A DNA stretch of 15,053 bases from Planctomycetota bacterium. GTDB taxonomy: Bacteria > Planctomycetota > Phycisphaerae > WQYP01. A program made the position numbers and the translations under genes. Shown here one piece after another: positions 1 to 6,242 of this stretch; the stretch's first letter is position 1; each line of letters starts with the position of its first letter. The notes under the pieces were generated by a model, which worked only from the letters and a program-made list of their open reading frames with translations, was not told the origin of the DNA and ran no database searches. The stretch lies in the NCBI GenBank assembly GCA_021852225.1, contig JAJZOA010000198.1, positions 1 to 15,053 of the forward strand, written 5' to 3'.

Positions 1-222
1 AAGCAGGTGGGCGACGAAGTTCCCACGGAAATTCTTCTGGAAAATATTGGCCATGTAAAAGGGCTAAAGGCCGCTGCGGTAAAACTCGCCAAAGATATGA
101 AACTGTCCGCTGACGACGCCGGAGTTCTGGTTTCGCTCGCCGAATTTTTGCTGGAGGGGTTGTATGTCAACAATCGCTTAAGCAAGATCACCGCGCCGGG
201 CAAGACGTTCTTTCGCAAATAA
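1..222 (+). CDS. C-terminal end of a probable Mg-chelatase-like AAA+ ATPase (partial, 5' end outside window)
   Basis: The frame is open from base 1 and ends at TAA (220-222), leaving 73 residues of the C-terminus. What remains is helical: a stretch ending in VKLAKDMKLSADDAG, then the block LAEFLLEGLYVNNRLSK and a basic end, KTFFRK. The pattern EFxLEGLxxxxRLxK is one I associate with the C-terminal helical lid of magnesium-chelatase subunit I / MoxR-type AAA+ ATPases that are common in bacteria without chlorophyll synthesis. No Walker motifs are visible because the ATPase core lies outside the window, so the family call rests on this C-terminal pattern alone. An in-frame GTG at 7-9 should not be taken as a start: the frame stays open upstream of it and there is no room to see a promoter or ribosome site. 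It converges on the PEP-CTERM gene. Confidence 0.5.
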   Translation, partial: KQVGDEVPTEILLENIGHVKGLKAAAVKLAKDMKLSADDAGVLVSLAEFLLEGLYVNNRLSKITAPGKTFFRK

Positions 223-253
223 CCAGCCACGTCAGGCGGCGAACAGTTAGGCT

Positions 254-298
254 AAAAAAAGCATCAGCCGACGAGGCGCAAGCGCCCCGCCGTGCTGA
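254..298 (-). terminator. Strong rho-independent terminator of the PEP-CTERM gene
   Basis: Read on the minus strand this is a near-perfect hairpin of about 16 base pairs followed by seven T (the A-run at 254-260). The outer arm TCAGC (298-294) pairs with GCTGA (268-264). After one bulged A (293) the stem continues with CGGCG against CGTCG and GGGCGC against GCGCCT, with two G-T wobbles and a TT loop at 281-280. It starts about 80 bases after the stop codon at 379. On the plus strand the A-run precedes the hairpin and no T-run follows, so it is directional and does not serve the gene ending at 222. Confidence 0.85.
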
Positions 299-378
299 GC
301 TGAACCCAAGGTAATCCTCAATCTCTCGTGTCTTTTATAGTCTGCCCGGTCCGGACCGCCGCCATTGTGCGGTTTATG

Positions 379-2052
379 TCAGGCCCGCACCCGGGTAAAC
401 GCCCGTCGTGGCATCAGACTGATACTGGCTGCACCGGTCATTATCAGCAGCCATGTGGCTGGCTCCGGAATGCTGCCGCCATTGGAAGTCGGCCCGGCCG
501 GGTCGACAAAATTAAATGCCAGTGCATAGGTTTCGGATGCGGATACAATGGATGTCCCGCCCAGCTTTATGACCTGCAGATCGTAACTTCCAGGTGCCAG
601 GTTGCTCACGGTTAATTGCTGCACATTGTCAATGGTGCTGAAACTGCCGGCGATTTGGCTTCCGCCGGAACTCATCAGATACAGCGACAAGTTGTTGATT
701 GCGGTCTGATTCACCTGCCGGTCCCAGGTCAGTGTGGCGGTCAGGTCATATGAATTGCCGCCTGTGCCCGGAAGGTTGAACAGATAATGTTGCGCCGCAT
801 CGAAGCTCGTGCCACTGGTGATGGTCGCCAGATTCCAGCCGTCAAAGCTCGTTTCGACGGGGCCGGCAGTGGTGGCGTACACCGGGGCGGCATTGACCGC
901 CTGTGTGGACGCTGCGCTGTAGGTGTGTTCGCCTGCGGCAAGCTGCTCGTAGGAATTGTAAACATTTACCACGCCTGCGCCATAACGCGGGTCCAGCGGA
1001 GTGTTGGAAAATGCTTTCGGGGCATTGTACGTGATCACGCCGCTGTTGACTGTATAGGAATTTGTCCAGCCGGTCGGCTTGACCGCGCCGTTTAGCAGCA
1101 GCGCCTTGACGGTACGAATATCGGTGGCCGCGACTTGCGTGCCGGCTCCGCCGATGCCTTCGTCGCCGGCCTGAATCAGCAAAGTCGCTGCGCCGGAAAC
1201 AATGGGCGTCGTATAACTTGTGTAGCTTCCGGGTGCGGTGATATCCGGCTTGCTGCGACCGTCGTAGGTCGGTCCCACGCCCGATCCGCCGTTCAGGGCG
1301 GCGACACCGATACCGTTATAGGCGTCCGCGGGCGGATTGACATAACTGACCGGACTGGTTCCGGTGGCATAACTGCTGCCGCCATCGCCGATGGCTGACA
1401 CAAACAATGTGTTGTGGCTCGCGGCATAATTGTCATAAAGGGAGTCCAGGTATTGAATTCCGTAGGCGTTTTCGCCCGGGAACACGAAACTCTGATTCAC
1501 CACCGCCGGGGCGGTGGTGTCGCCGGTCGGAATAAGGGTGTTTCCGTTGGCCATGGTCAGGTAGGCGTCATTGGCGTCGAACACATAAATCTGGCTGATC
1601 CCCGGCGAAATTCCGCCGGAGGTGCCGTAGAACAATTGACCCACATAGGTGGCGTGGCCGGATTCTTCCGACGTGTTCTGTGCGGTGGACACCGTCCCGG
1701 ACCCATTTACAAAGGTAAAAATCAACGGGGAAACGCCAGTTTGGGAAATGGTGGGTTCGAAATAGTCGCCGCCGGAAAGCGGAGCTTCAACCTGCGCCAC
1801 CGTCACACCCGCTCCGGTCAGGCTGGAATTGGCCGCCAGCAATTGTGGCAGGCCGATCTGCGTCTGGGTGGGGTTATAAGTGGTTCCCGCCGCAATAGTC
1901 AGTGGAGCGGTGGGAGCGGGGAGTGTGGTGGAAACCGTCGCGCCTGCGTGCGAGTTCAGGGCCAGCGCCGCGGCCCCTGCAATCGCCAGTGAGACAGCCG
2001 CGATTTTTCTCTCTCTCCACATCCGGACGTCCTTCCGGTGTGAAGCAATCAT
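379..2052 (-). CDS. PEP-CTERM exported protein with a subtilase-like (S8/S53-type) domain
   Basis: The product is 557 residues. It has an N-terminal signal segment (basic to residue 16, hydrophobic about 17-32, AGA cleavage site near 36-38). A subtilisin-fold region runs from about 75 to 325. The last 30 residues are a PEP-CTERM sorting signal: IPEPATWLL, a short hydrophobic stretch and a basic end (549-557). Such proteins are exported, cut by an exosortase and placed in the envelope or matrix. Protease-like landmarks are GVTVAQVEA (82-90), SGHATYVG (131-138), SAIGDGG (219-225), KPDITAPG (268-275) and TSYTTP (278-283). The Ser (279) and His (133) positions are kept, but the usual Asp is Glu89 and the oxyanion Asn position is Asp223. 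A beta-rich domain (about 400-515) resembles a pre-peptidase C-terminal or P-like domain. Two starts are equally good: ATG 2052 (GAGGA 7 bases upstream) and ATG 2022 (AAGGA 7 bases upstream). Whether it is an active protease is unknown. Confidence 0.85.
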   Translation of the reverse strand: MIASHRKDVRMWRERKIAAVSLAIAGAAALALNSHAGATVSTTLPAPTAPLTIAAGTTYNPTQTQIGLPQLLAANSSLTGAGVTVAQVEAPLSGGDYFEPTISQTGVSPLIFTFVNGSGTVSTAQNTSEESGHATYVGQLFYGTSGGISPGISQIYVFDANDAYLTMANGNTLIPTGDTTAPAVVNQSFVFPGENAYGIQYLDSLYDNYAASHNTLFVSAIGDGGSSYATGTSPVSYVNPPADAYNGIGVAALNGGSGVGPTYDGRSKPDITAPGSYTSYTTPIVSGAATLLIQAGDEGIGGAGTQVAATDIRTVKALLLNGAVKPTGWTNSYTVNSGVITYNAPKAFSNTPLDPRYGAGVVNVYNSYEQLAAGEHTYSAASTQAVNAAPVYATTAGPVETSFDGWNLATITSGTSFDAAQHYLFNLPGTGGNSYDLTATLTWDRQVNQTAINNLSLYLMSSGGSQIAGSFSTIDNVQQLTVSNLAPGSYDLQVIKLGGTSIVSASETYALAFNFVDPAGPTSNGGSIPEPATWLLIMTGAASISLMPRRAFTRVRA

Positions 2053-2084
2053 TTGAAAATCCTCATAAAAATGTACATAACTAA

Positions 2085-2090
2085 ATTATA
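2085..2090 (-). promoter_or_regulatory. Candidate -10 element of the PEP-CTERM gene
   Basis: The minus strand reads a perfect TATAAT at 2090-2085 in an AT-rich stretch, which would place the transcript start near 2078 and give a leader of about 26 bases to the ATG at 2052. No good -35 hexamer is seen 16-18 bases upstream, so it may need an activator or another sigma factor. Confidence 0.4.
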
Positions 2091-2158
2091 AAACGGTTGT
2101 CTGCCATATTCCGATGCGCACTTCCTTTTCAGTGTCCCGGGAATCTTTCTTTCTTCCG

Positions 2159-2184
2159 CCGGGGGCTTTTCACTACGGCCCCGG
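2159..2184. repeat. Inverted repeat, 6-bp GC-only arms
   Basis: CCGGGG at 2159-2164 pairs with CCCCGG at 2179-2184 across a 14-base loop. Neither strand has a T-run after it, so it is not a simple terminator. It lies about 110 bases upstream of the PEP-CTERM start and could be an operator or chance. Confidence 0.35.
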
Positions 2185-2402
2185 ATCCTTCCATCTCCAA
2201 CGGATATTTCATCGGCGATGCCGGCGAGCCAAACAAGCAAAATATCCTCCAGCGCGCTATTTTTTTTATTATGGGGCGCTGTCCCACGCGGGCATTTGCC
2301 CACCACTGTCATGTGGCCGATAAAATCCACATGGCGGCGGCATTCGGTCTTCGAGCCGTCTGTTCAAAAAACATTGTCCAGATGAATGTGACTTGAAGGA
2401 TT

Positions 2403-2431
2403 AAAAAATAAGCTCCGGGTGATGGCCGGGC
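2403..2431 (-). terminator. Candidate distal terminator of the rluD-rnc operon
   Basis: On the minus strand GC-CCGG (2431-2426) pairs with CCGG-A-GC (2418-2412, one bulged A) around a 7-base loop and is followed by TTATTTTTT (the A-run at 2403-2408 on the plus strand). The stem is short, but the T-run is good. It is about 200 bases after the rnc stop. Confidence 0.35.
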
Positions 2432-2443
2432 ACAGGAATTTCG

Positions 2444-2470
2444 CCGCCAGTCTTATGGGGTGCCTGGCGG
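2444..2470. repeat. Inverted repeat, perfect 7-bp arms
   Basis: CCGCCAG at 2444-2450 pairs with CTGGCGG at 2464-2470 around a 13-base loop. The A-run at 2475-2480 lies on the wrong side for a minus-strand terminator and is A, not T, on the plus strand. It may be an RNA hairpin in the 3' untranslated region of rnc, for example a stability element. Confidence 0.4.
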
Positions 2471-2583
2471 ACGCAAAAAACAGCTTGTAAATGATGGCGA
2501 TTTGTTTGCACACCCGAAACGCTGCGCGCCGCGGGCGTGCTTGCAGCGCGGATAAATGCCTTTTGATTATGTCGGCAGCGGTC

Positions 2584-2605
2584 AAAAGTCCGGCGGCCAC
2601 ACCGG
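2584..2605 (-). terminator. Candidate proximal terminator after rnc
   Basis: The minus strand reads a 6-bp stem (CCGGTG with CGCCGG, one T-G pair, 4-base loop; 2605-2590) followed by ACTTTTG. It starts 24 bases after the rnc stop. The T-run is only four long, so it would be weak. Confidence 0.3.
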
Positions 2606-2628
2606 TCAGATTATGGCGTAAGGATGTT

Positions 2629-3387
2629 TTATTCAGGTTTTTCTGGAATTACCTGGTGATCCCCGTTCAGATGTTCCGCGCCGGCTGCAAGACCAAGTTC
2701 CGCCATGACACCCAGTTCGCGCAGCGCATTGAAAGCCGCCTGCTGCTCTGCTTGTTTTTTTGTTTGCCCCCATGCTGATTCAAAAGTTTTGCCCGCGGCC
2801 ACCACGCGGATACAGAACGATTTGTCATGATCCGGCCCACTTTCCGCCAGAACTTCGTAGGTTGGCGTGCCCCCGCTGTGCCGTTGGGTATACTGCTGCA
2901 GTACCGATTTAAAATTCTGCTGGTGCATGGACGAGGCGTATTGCGCGATCCAGCGCTCGGTGGCGGCCAGTATGAATGCCCGTGCCGCCGCAAACCCGCC
3001 GTCCAGATAAATCGCTCCAACCACGGATTCAAAAACGCCGGCGGCCAGACTGTGCGGCAGGCGGCCGGTTTTATCCATGCCTGGCCCCACCGCTATAAAT
3101 CCGGTCAGCCCGGTTTCGTTGCTGATGGCCGCACATGTTTTACGGCTGACCACTGCGGATTTAAGAATGGTCAGCTCGCCCTCCAGCTTTTCCGGATACC
3201 GGTCGTATACATGGTGGCAGATCACCAAACCCAGCACTGAGTCGCCTAAAAATTCAAGCCTTTCGTTGCTGTTGCGACGGTCGTCCGTGCAGGAGGCGTG
3301 GGTCAAGGCCGTTTCCAGCAGAGCCGGATTATTAAACCGGTAGCCCAGAAGGTCCATGCACTTGTCCAAAGTTGATGCGTCTGCCAT
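2629..3387 (-). CDS. rnc: Ribonuclease III
   Basis: The product is 252 residues, close to the usual 220-250. RNase III cuts double-stranded RNA in rRNA maturation and mRNA turnover, in the cytoplasm as a homodimer. The nuclease domain (about 8-155) carries the signature NERLEFLGDSVLG (41-53), with metal-ligand positions Glu45 and Asp49, and the second acidic site with Glu120 in FESVVGAIYLD. The double-stranded-RNA-binding domain (about 157-226) is intact, with FKSVLQQYTQ at its start and KKQAEQQAAFNAL in its last helix. I chose the ATG at 3387 because GAGGA lies 9 bases upstream and family similarity starts just after it; the frame is also open back to an ATG at 3597, but that 70-residue extension looks unrelated to RNase III. 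One oddity: the residue three before Glu120, normally Asp (D114 in E. coli), is Gly117. It lies downstream of the pseudouridine synthase gene, probably in one operon. Confidence 0.95.
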   Translation of the reverse strand: MADASTLDKCMDLLGYRFNNPALLETALTHASCTDDRRNSNERLEFLGDSVLGLVICHHVYDRYPEKLEGELTILKSAVVSRKTCAAISNETGLTGFIAVGPGMDKTGRLPHSLAAGVFESVVGAIYLDGGFAAARAFILAATERWIAQYASSMHQQNFKSVLQQYTQRHSGGTPTYEVLAESGPDHDKSFCIRVVAAGKTFESAWGQTKKQAEQQAAFNALRELGVMAELGLAAGAEHLNGDHQVIPEKPE

Positions 3388-3416
3388 GAAACCGATTCCT
3401 CGTGTCACACGCTGTT

Positions 3417-3608
3417 CTAATGTTTTTGCGCCAATTCTGTAAGCCGCGCGATCCGGCCGGCAATATTCTGGGCGCAACAGCTTTCCGACACAAAGCGCCC
3501 GCACTGCCACGTCTGGACAGTCCGCGCGGTCAGTTTCGGAAACTGCGGGGCGACCTTTATGCTGGGGACGCCCCGCCGTCGCCCCGGGGCGACCCATGCC
3601 CTCATCAT
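3417..3608 (-). CDS. Possible small protein between the pseudouridine synthase gene and rnc
   Basis: The frame is 63 residues. Its ATG (3608-3606) overlaps the pseudouridine synthase stop as ATGA, and its TAG ends 29 bases before the rnc ATG, so it fills the gap neatly. The protein is basic, with an Arg-rich start, a middle KLTARTVQTWQCGRF and a C-terminal half with three Cys (WQCGRF, ESCCAQ) and a helical, Leu/Ala-rich end. Third codon positions are about 73% G or C, in keeping with a real gene. Against it: there is no clear ribosome site, so it would depend on coupling, and another frame is open over the same bases. I do not recognise the family. Confidence 0.35.
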   Translation of the reverse strand: MMRAWVAPGRRRGVPSIKVAPQFPKLTARTVQTWQCGRFVSESCCAQNIAGRIARLTELAQKH

Positions 3609-4774
3609 CGGTTTATCGGGCGTAAATGCCTCAATAATTCAATCATATCCGGCGGCAAAGGGGCTTCTAATATCATCCGGTTAAATCGTGTCGGGTGAAC
3701 AAACTGCAGACGGTGGGCGTGCAGGGCCTGCCTTTCAATAATCGGCATCTGCTCGGCGTTTGCTTGGCCGGTAATGTCCGATAACGATATCGCCTTGCCA
3801 CCGTAAAGAGTATCACCCGCAATCGGATGACCGATAAAACTCAAATGGACGCGCAACTGATGCGTGCGGCCAGTTCGCGGCGAAAGTTCCATCAGGCTGA
3901 ACCGCCCGAAACGTTCCAGAACCCGGTAAACCGTCTGGGCGGGGCGCCCATGTTCATCTCTGCGGACGGCGTACCGTTCGCGGTCCTTCTGGTCCACCCC
4001 AAGTGGCGCGTCAATTAAGTCACTGTCCAGCGACGGATTCCCGTGCACAATGGCGATATATGTTTTTTTTACTGTGCGCCGTTCAAACTGTCCGGCCAGC
4101 CGCCAATGGGCCTCATCTGTTTTGGCAATTAAAATAAGGCCCGTCGTATTTCGATCCAGCCGGTGAATAATCCCCGGCCGCCACGGATCGCTTCCGGTGG
4201 AAAGTGTGCCCGCGGTCTGCCGGGCATGGTGCACCAGTCCGTTAATCAGTGTGCCGGTCCAATGTCCGCGGGCGGGATGCACAAGCAGGTCGGCCTGCTT
4301 ATCAATGGCCATAAACTGGTCATCTTCATACACGATCTTTAAAGGAATATTTTCCGGCAATGCTTCCCGTGTTGGCGCGGAAGGCAGTTCCACCTTCACC
4401 ACATCGCCGCTCCGCAACATGGTGCTGGCCTTGGCGGGCCGGTCGTTGACTGCAATAGCGCCTGATCGAATAAGTTTCTGCAGCATGGCTCGCGAATGGT
4501 TCGCCAGCCGATCTCGCAGATAAAGATCGAGCCGCTTTTGCAGGTCATGCCGGATACTGAAAGTCAGCCGTTCCAGTCCTTCATCCCCGGTTTCAATTTC
4601 CGCTTCCGCCGTCAGCAGTGGTGCAGGCTCCGGAATTGCCGGCTCGGCTACGTGAATTTCTGGCGGCAGGGGCTTCATTTCGACAACCGGGACGATCGTG
4701 GTTGTCTTGCGCTTTGCGGGGACGCGGGCCTGCGGCTTGCGTCGGGCGACGGGGGCATTCTTTTTAGTCTTCAT
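3605..4774 (-). CDS. rluD: RluA/RluD-family 23S rRNA pseudouridine synthase with N-terminal extension
   Basis: The product is 389 residues from the ATG at 4774. The enzyme isomerises uridine to pseudouridine in RNA; in this family RluD modifies helix 69 of 23S rRNA. An S4 RNA-binding domain (about 80-130) includes KRLDLYLRDRLANHSRAMLQKLIRSG in two parts, 80-92 and 93-105. The catalytic domain (about 145-380) has the hallmark IIHRLDRNTTGLIL, with catalytic Asp207, and later RTGRTHQLRVHL and GDTLYGG. RluD itself is about 325 residues; the extra 70 here form a basic, then Pro/Glu-rich tail that looks disordered. A TTG six codons upstream (4792) is possible, but the ATG is preferred. RluA, RluC and RluD specificity cannot be separated by eye, so the symbol is provisional. 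It heads the operon with rnc. Confidence 0.88.
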   Translation of the reverse strand: MKTKKNAPVARRKPQARVPAKRKTTTIVPVVEMKPLPPEIHVAEPAIPEPAPLLTAEAEIETGDEGLERLTFSIRHDLQKRLDLYLRDRLANHSRAMLQKLIRSGAIAVNDRPAKASTMLRSGDVVKVELPSAPTREALPENIPLKIVYEDDQFMAIDKQADLLVHPARGHWTGTLINGLVHHARQTAGTLSTGSDPWRPGIIHRLDRNTTGLILIAKTDEAHWRLAGQFERRTVKKTYIAIVHGNPSLDSDLIDAPLGVDQKDRERYAVRRDEHGRPAQTVYRVLERFGRFSLMELSPRTGRTHQLRVHLSFIGHPIAGDTLYGGKAISLSDITGQANAEQMPIIERQALHAHRLQFVHPTRFNRMILEAPLPPDMIELLRHLRPINR

Positions 4775-4782
4775 TCCATGTA

Positions 4783-4811
4783 TTGTACGCAAATTAAGAC
4801 CAGCCGTAAGG
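4783..4811 (-). promoter_or_regulatory. Candidate promoter of the rluD-rnc operon, possibly leaderless
   Basis: The minus strand reads TACAAT seven bases before the ATG at 4774, so transcription would start at or very near the start codon. The -35 position, 17 bases upstream, is poor (CTTACG). No Shine-Dalgarno sequence precedes this ATG at a workable distance, which fits a leaderless mRNA but is not proof. Confidence 0.3.
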
Positions 4812-4897
4812 CCGCCCGACTGACCAATGTGTCACCCGTGGAACGTGAAGCGGCGGCGTTGGGCAAATCCGCAAATCCGTCATAGACGCGCTGGTAC

Positions 4898-4926
4898 TTG
4901 CCCCAAACCGGTTCCGTGTGTATTTT
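4898..4926 (+). promoter_or_regulatory. Weak candidate promoter for the small conserved gene at 4984
   Basis: TTGCCC (4898-4903), a 17-base spacer and TATTTT (4921-4926) match the sigma-70 hexamers at four of six positions each. The leader would be about 50 bases. The spacing is ideal, but the hexamers are weak. Confidence 0.3.
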
Positions 4927-4983
4927 CGTTCCAGGCCTCTGTCCGGCGAACGGTCCGGGATGCCCGTTTATTGGAGTTTTTCC

Positions 4984-5340
4984 ATGCAGGAATCGCAGAA
5001 TTCGGCATTTTTGAATGGCACGCAGAAGTGCACAGTTTATCAGCCCGGTACACGGGTTCGCGTCACTCAGCAGATTGCCCATCGGTCTCATGTGTATCCG
5101 ATCGCCATTACCGGTACCGTGATCCGTCAGGAACGACAGGAAACCGGAAGTTGGTACGCGCGCAACAAAAGCCAGCGATTGTGGCTGGACCGGCTTATCA
5201 TTGAGCGCGAAGATGGTGAAAAAGTGGTTCTGAATTTAGACGAATTTACGCACATCGCTGTGTTGGATGGCGATCAGCCGACCGCCGGTTCCGCCCCCAT
5301 GGTCACCGCCAATATTGACCGCGCCGGGTCGTTGACGTAA
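4984..5340 (+). CDS. Conserved small protein of unknown function (GSWYA / LWLDRL type)
   Basis: The product is 118 residues from ATG 4984, which has GGAG seven bases upstream; upstream in-frame starts lack such a site. The core is a small beta-rich domain: PGTRVRVTQQI (21-31), a strand ITGTV (42-46), RQETGSWYARNK (51-62), RLWLDRLIIEREDGE (65-79) and VVLNLDEFTHI (81-91). The order suggests an SH3-like or OB-like barrel, with a polar tail after residue 96. I recall similar proteins of unknown function from planctomycete genomes, with a near-invariant Gly-Ser-Trp and LWLDRL; this is memory, not a search. There is no signal peptide or membrane segment, so it is probably cytoplasmic. It is divergent from the rluD operon and convergent with the methyltransferase, and is one of only two plus-strand genes here. 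Confidence 0.75.
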   Translation: MQESQNSAFLNGTQKCTVYQPGTRVRVTQQIAHRSHVYPIAITGTVIRQERQETGSWYARNKSQRLWLDRLIIEREDGEKVVLNLDEFTHIAVLDGDQPTAGSAPMVTANIDRAGSLT

Positions 5341-5404
5341 AGGTTGTCAATCGGGGATCAATCGTCGGTTCCGCACTGGTGGCGTTGACGCTTCCATGGC
5401 GGAT

Positions 5405-6160
5405 TCAACTCTGTCCGCCGATCGGCTGACATGCGCCGCCCTTGACCCCACCGAAGGCTGCAAAGCAGGCGTTTTTGTGCAGGATGTCGACGTGGGTGAA
5501 GCCCGCGGCGACAAGCTGGTCTATCTGCCACAACAGTGGCCGCGGCGTATCTTCCTTTTCAATATAGGCAAATACCGTATCGCGGTAACGATCCCCTTCC
5601 GCACCGCCCCCTTTCAACTCCGACAGATATTCGCCATATCGGTCCCGCATCAGCGATTCAATGGGACCTTCATGCGAAATCAGATCAAAAATCCAGAAAG
5701 ATCCGCCTGGCCGCAACGCCCGGAATATGCGGCTGAACATGCTGGCCCATTCCGATTCGTCGCGCAGGTGATGCAGTGTGGAAGCCGCCATCGCAATATC
5801 AAATTCATTTTCCCCAAGTGGCGCGGAAAGCATGTCCTGCTGAAGGGTTCGCACGCGCCCGGTCGTGCACGGACGGATGCGTTCCACCGCGCGGCGCAAC
5901 ATCGGTTCGCTTAAGTCGATGAGTGTGCAGTCCAGCGCGGCCATTTTGCTCAACAGTTTCAGTGTATAATTCCCCGCCCCGCAGCCAATGTCCAGCAGGC
6001 TCGTGGCCTGCGGGGTGGTGCGGACCGCCGCCTGCGCGATCAATTCCATGCACAATGCCGCATCCATGGTGGCGGTCTGACCGGTTTGAAGATTGCTGAA
6101 CCGCTCGACCTCCTGATCGAAGCGGGCGCGAATTTCGTCAAGTGTCGATTTGATTGCCAT
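5405..6160 (-). CDS. Class I SAM-dependent methyltransferase
   Basis: The product is 251 residues. It has a Rossmann-type methyltransferase fold: motif I LLDIGCGAGNYT (55-66) for SAM binding, the acidic residue of motif II in TLIDLSEPML (79-88), a motif IV-like MAASTLHHLRD (124-134) and post-motif ALRPGGSFWIFDL (148-160). The N-terminus (RARFDQEVERFSNLQTGQ) and C-terminus (ILHKNACFAAFGGVKGG) recur in a family I recall from planctomycetes and delta-proteobacteria with no assigned substrate. The ATG at 6160 is supported by GAGAGG six bases upstream. The gene starts 82 bases after the HEPN-like gene ends, so it may be read from that operon or from its own promoter. The substrate (small molecule, lipid or RNA) cannot be told from sequence. 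Confidence 0.9.
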   Translation of the reverse strand: MAIKSTLDEIRARFDQEVERFSNLQTGQTATMDAALCMELIAQAAVRTTPQATSLLDIGCGAGNYTLKLLSKMAALDCTLIDLSEPMLRRAVERIRPCTTGRVRTLQQDMLSAPLGENEFDIAMAASTLHHLRDESEWASMFSRIFRALRPGGSFWIFDLISHEGPIESLMRDRYGEYLSELKGGGAEGDRYRDTVFAYIEKEDTPRPLLWQIDQLVAAGFTHVDILHKNACFAAFGGVKGGACQPIGGQS

Positions 6161-6177
6161 CGTTTTCCTCTCATTTG

Positions 6178-6191
6178 TGCCGTGATCGGCA
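6178..6191. repeat. Short perfect inverted repeat in the methyltransferase leader
   Basis: TGCCG (6178-6182) and CGGCA (6187-6191) flank a 4-base loop, 17 bases upstream of the methyltransferase ATG and just before its ribosome site. It could be an operator half-site pair or an RNA hairpin. It is short enough to be chance. Confidence 0.3.
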
Positions 6192-6242
6192 TGGTATCAA
6201 AACAGCATTTTATTAGTGCCGGCGGCAACACGCGAAGGAAGA

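Larger units (their letters stand above)
2053..2628. other. Intergenic region of 576 bases, no convincing gene
   Basis: This gap separates the 5' end of the PEP-CTERM gene from the 3' end of rnc, both on the minus strand. It holds the PEP-CTERM -10 element, two inverted repeats (2159-2184 and 2444-2470) and two weak terminator candidates for the rnc operon. Open frames exist on both strands but lack ribosome sites and any recognisable sequence. An AT-rich run lies at 2258-2272. I see no tRNA-like cloverleaf and no tandem repeat. Confidence 0.6.

Noticed and set aside
1414..1992. 192-codon plus-strand open frame
   Set aside because: It is antisense to the PEP-CTERM gene, is rich in Gly and Arg as expected from the reverse of its codon use, and has no ribosome site.
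2364..2600. 78-codon minus-strand frame just after rnc
   Set aside because: GTG start without a ribosome site, no recognisable pattern, and it runs through the hairpins and T-runs proposed as terminators.
3388..3597. 70-residue N-terminal extension of RNase III
   Set aside because: The ATG at 3387 has a good ribosome site and RNase III similarity begins right after it; the extension resembles nothing in the family.
4778..4885. 35-codon plus-strand frame in the rluD upstream region
   Set aside because: Codon use looks passable, but there is no ribosome site and it overlaps the start of the divergent rluD gene.
5341..5404. Shared terminator between the convergent genes at 5340 and 5405
   Set aside because: Only a 5-bp repeat with a long loop and no T-run on either strand was seen.
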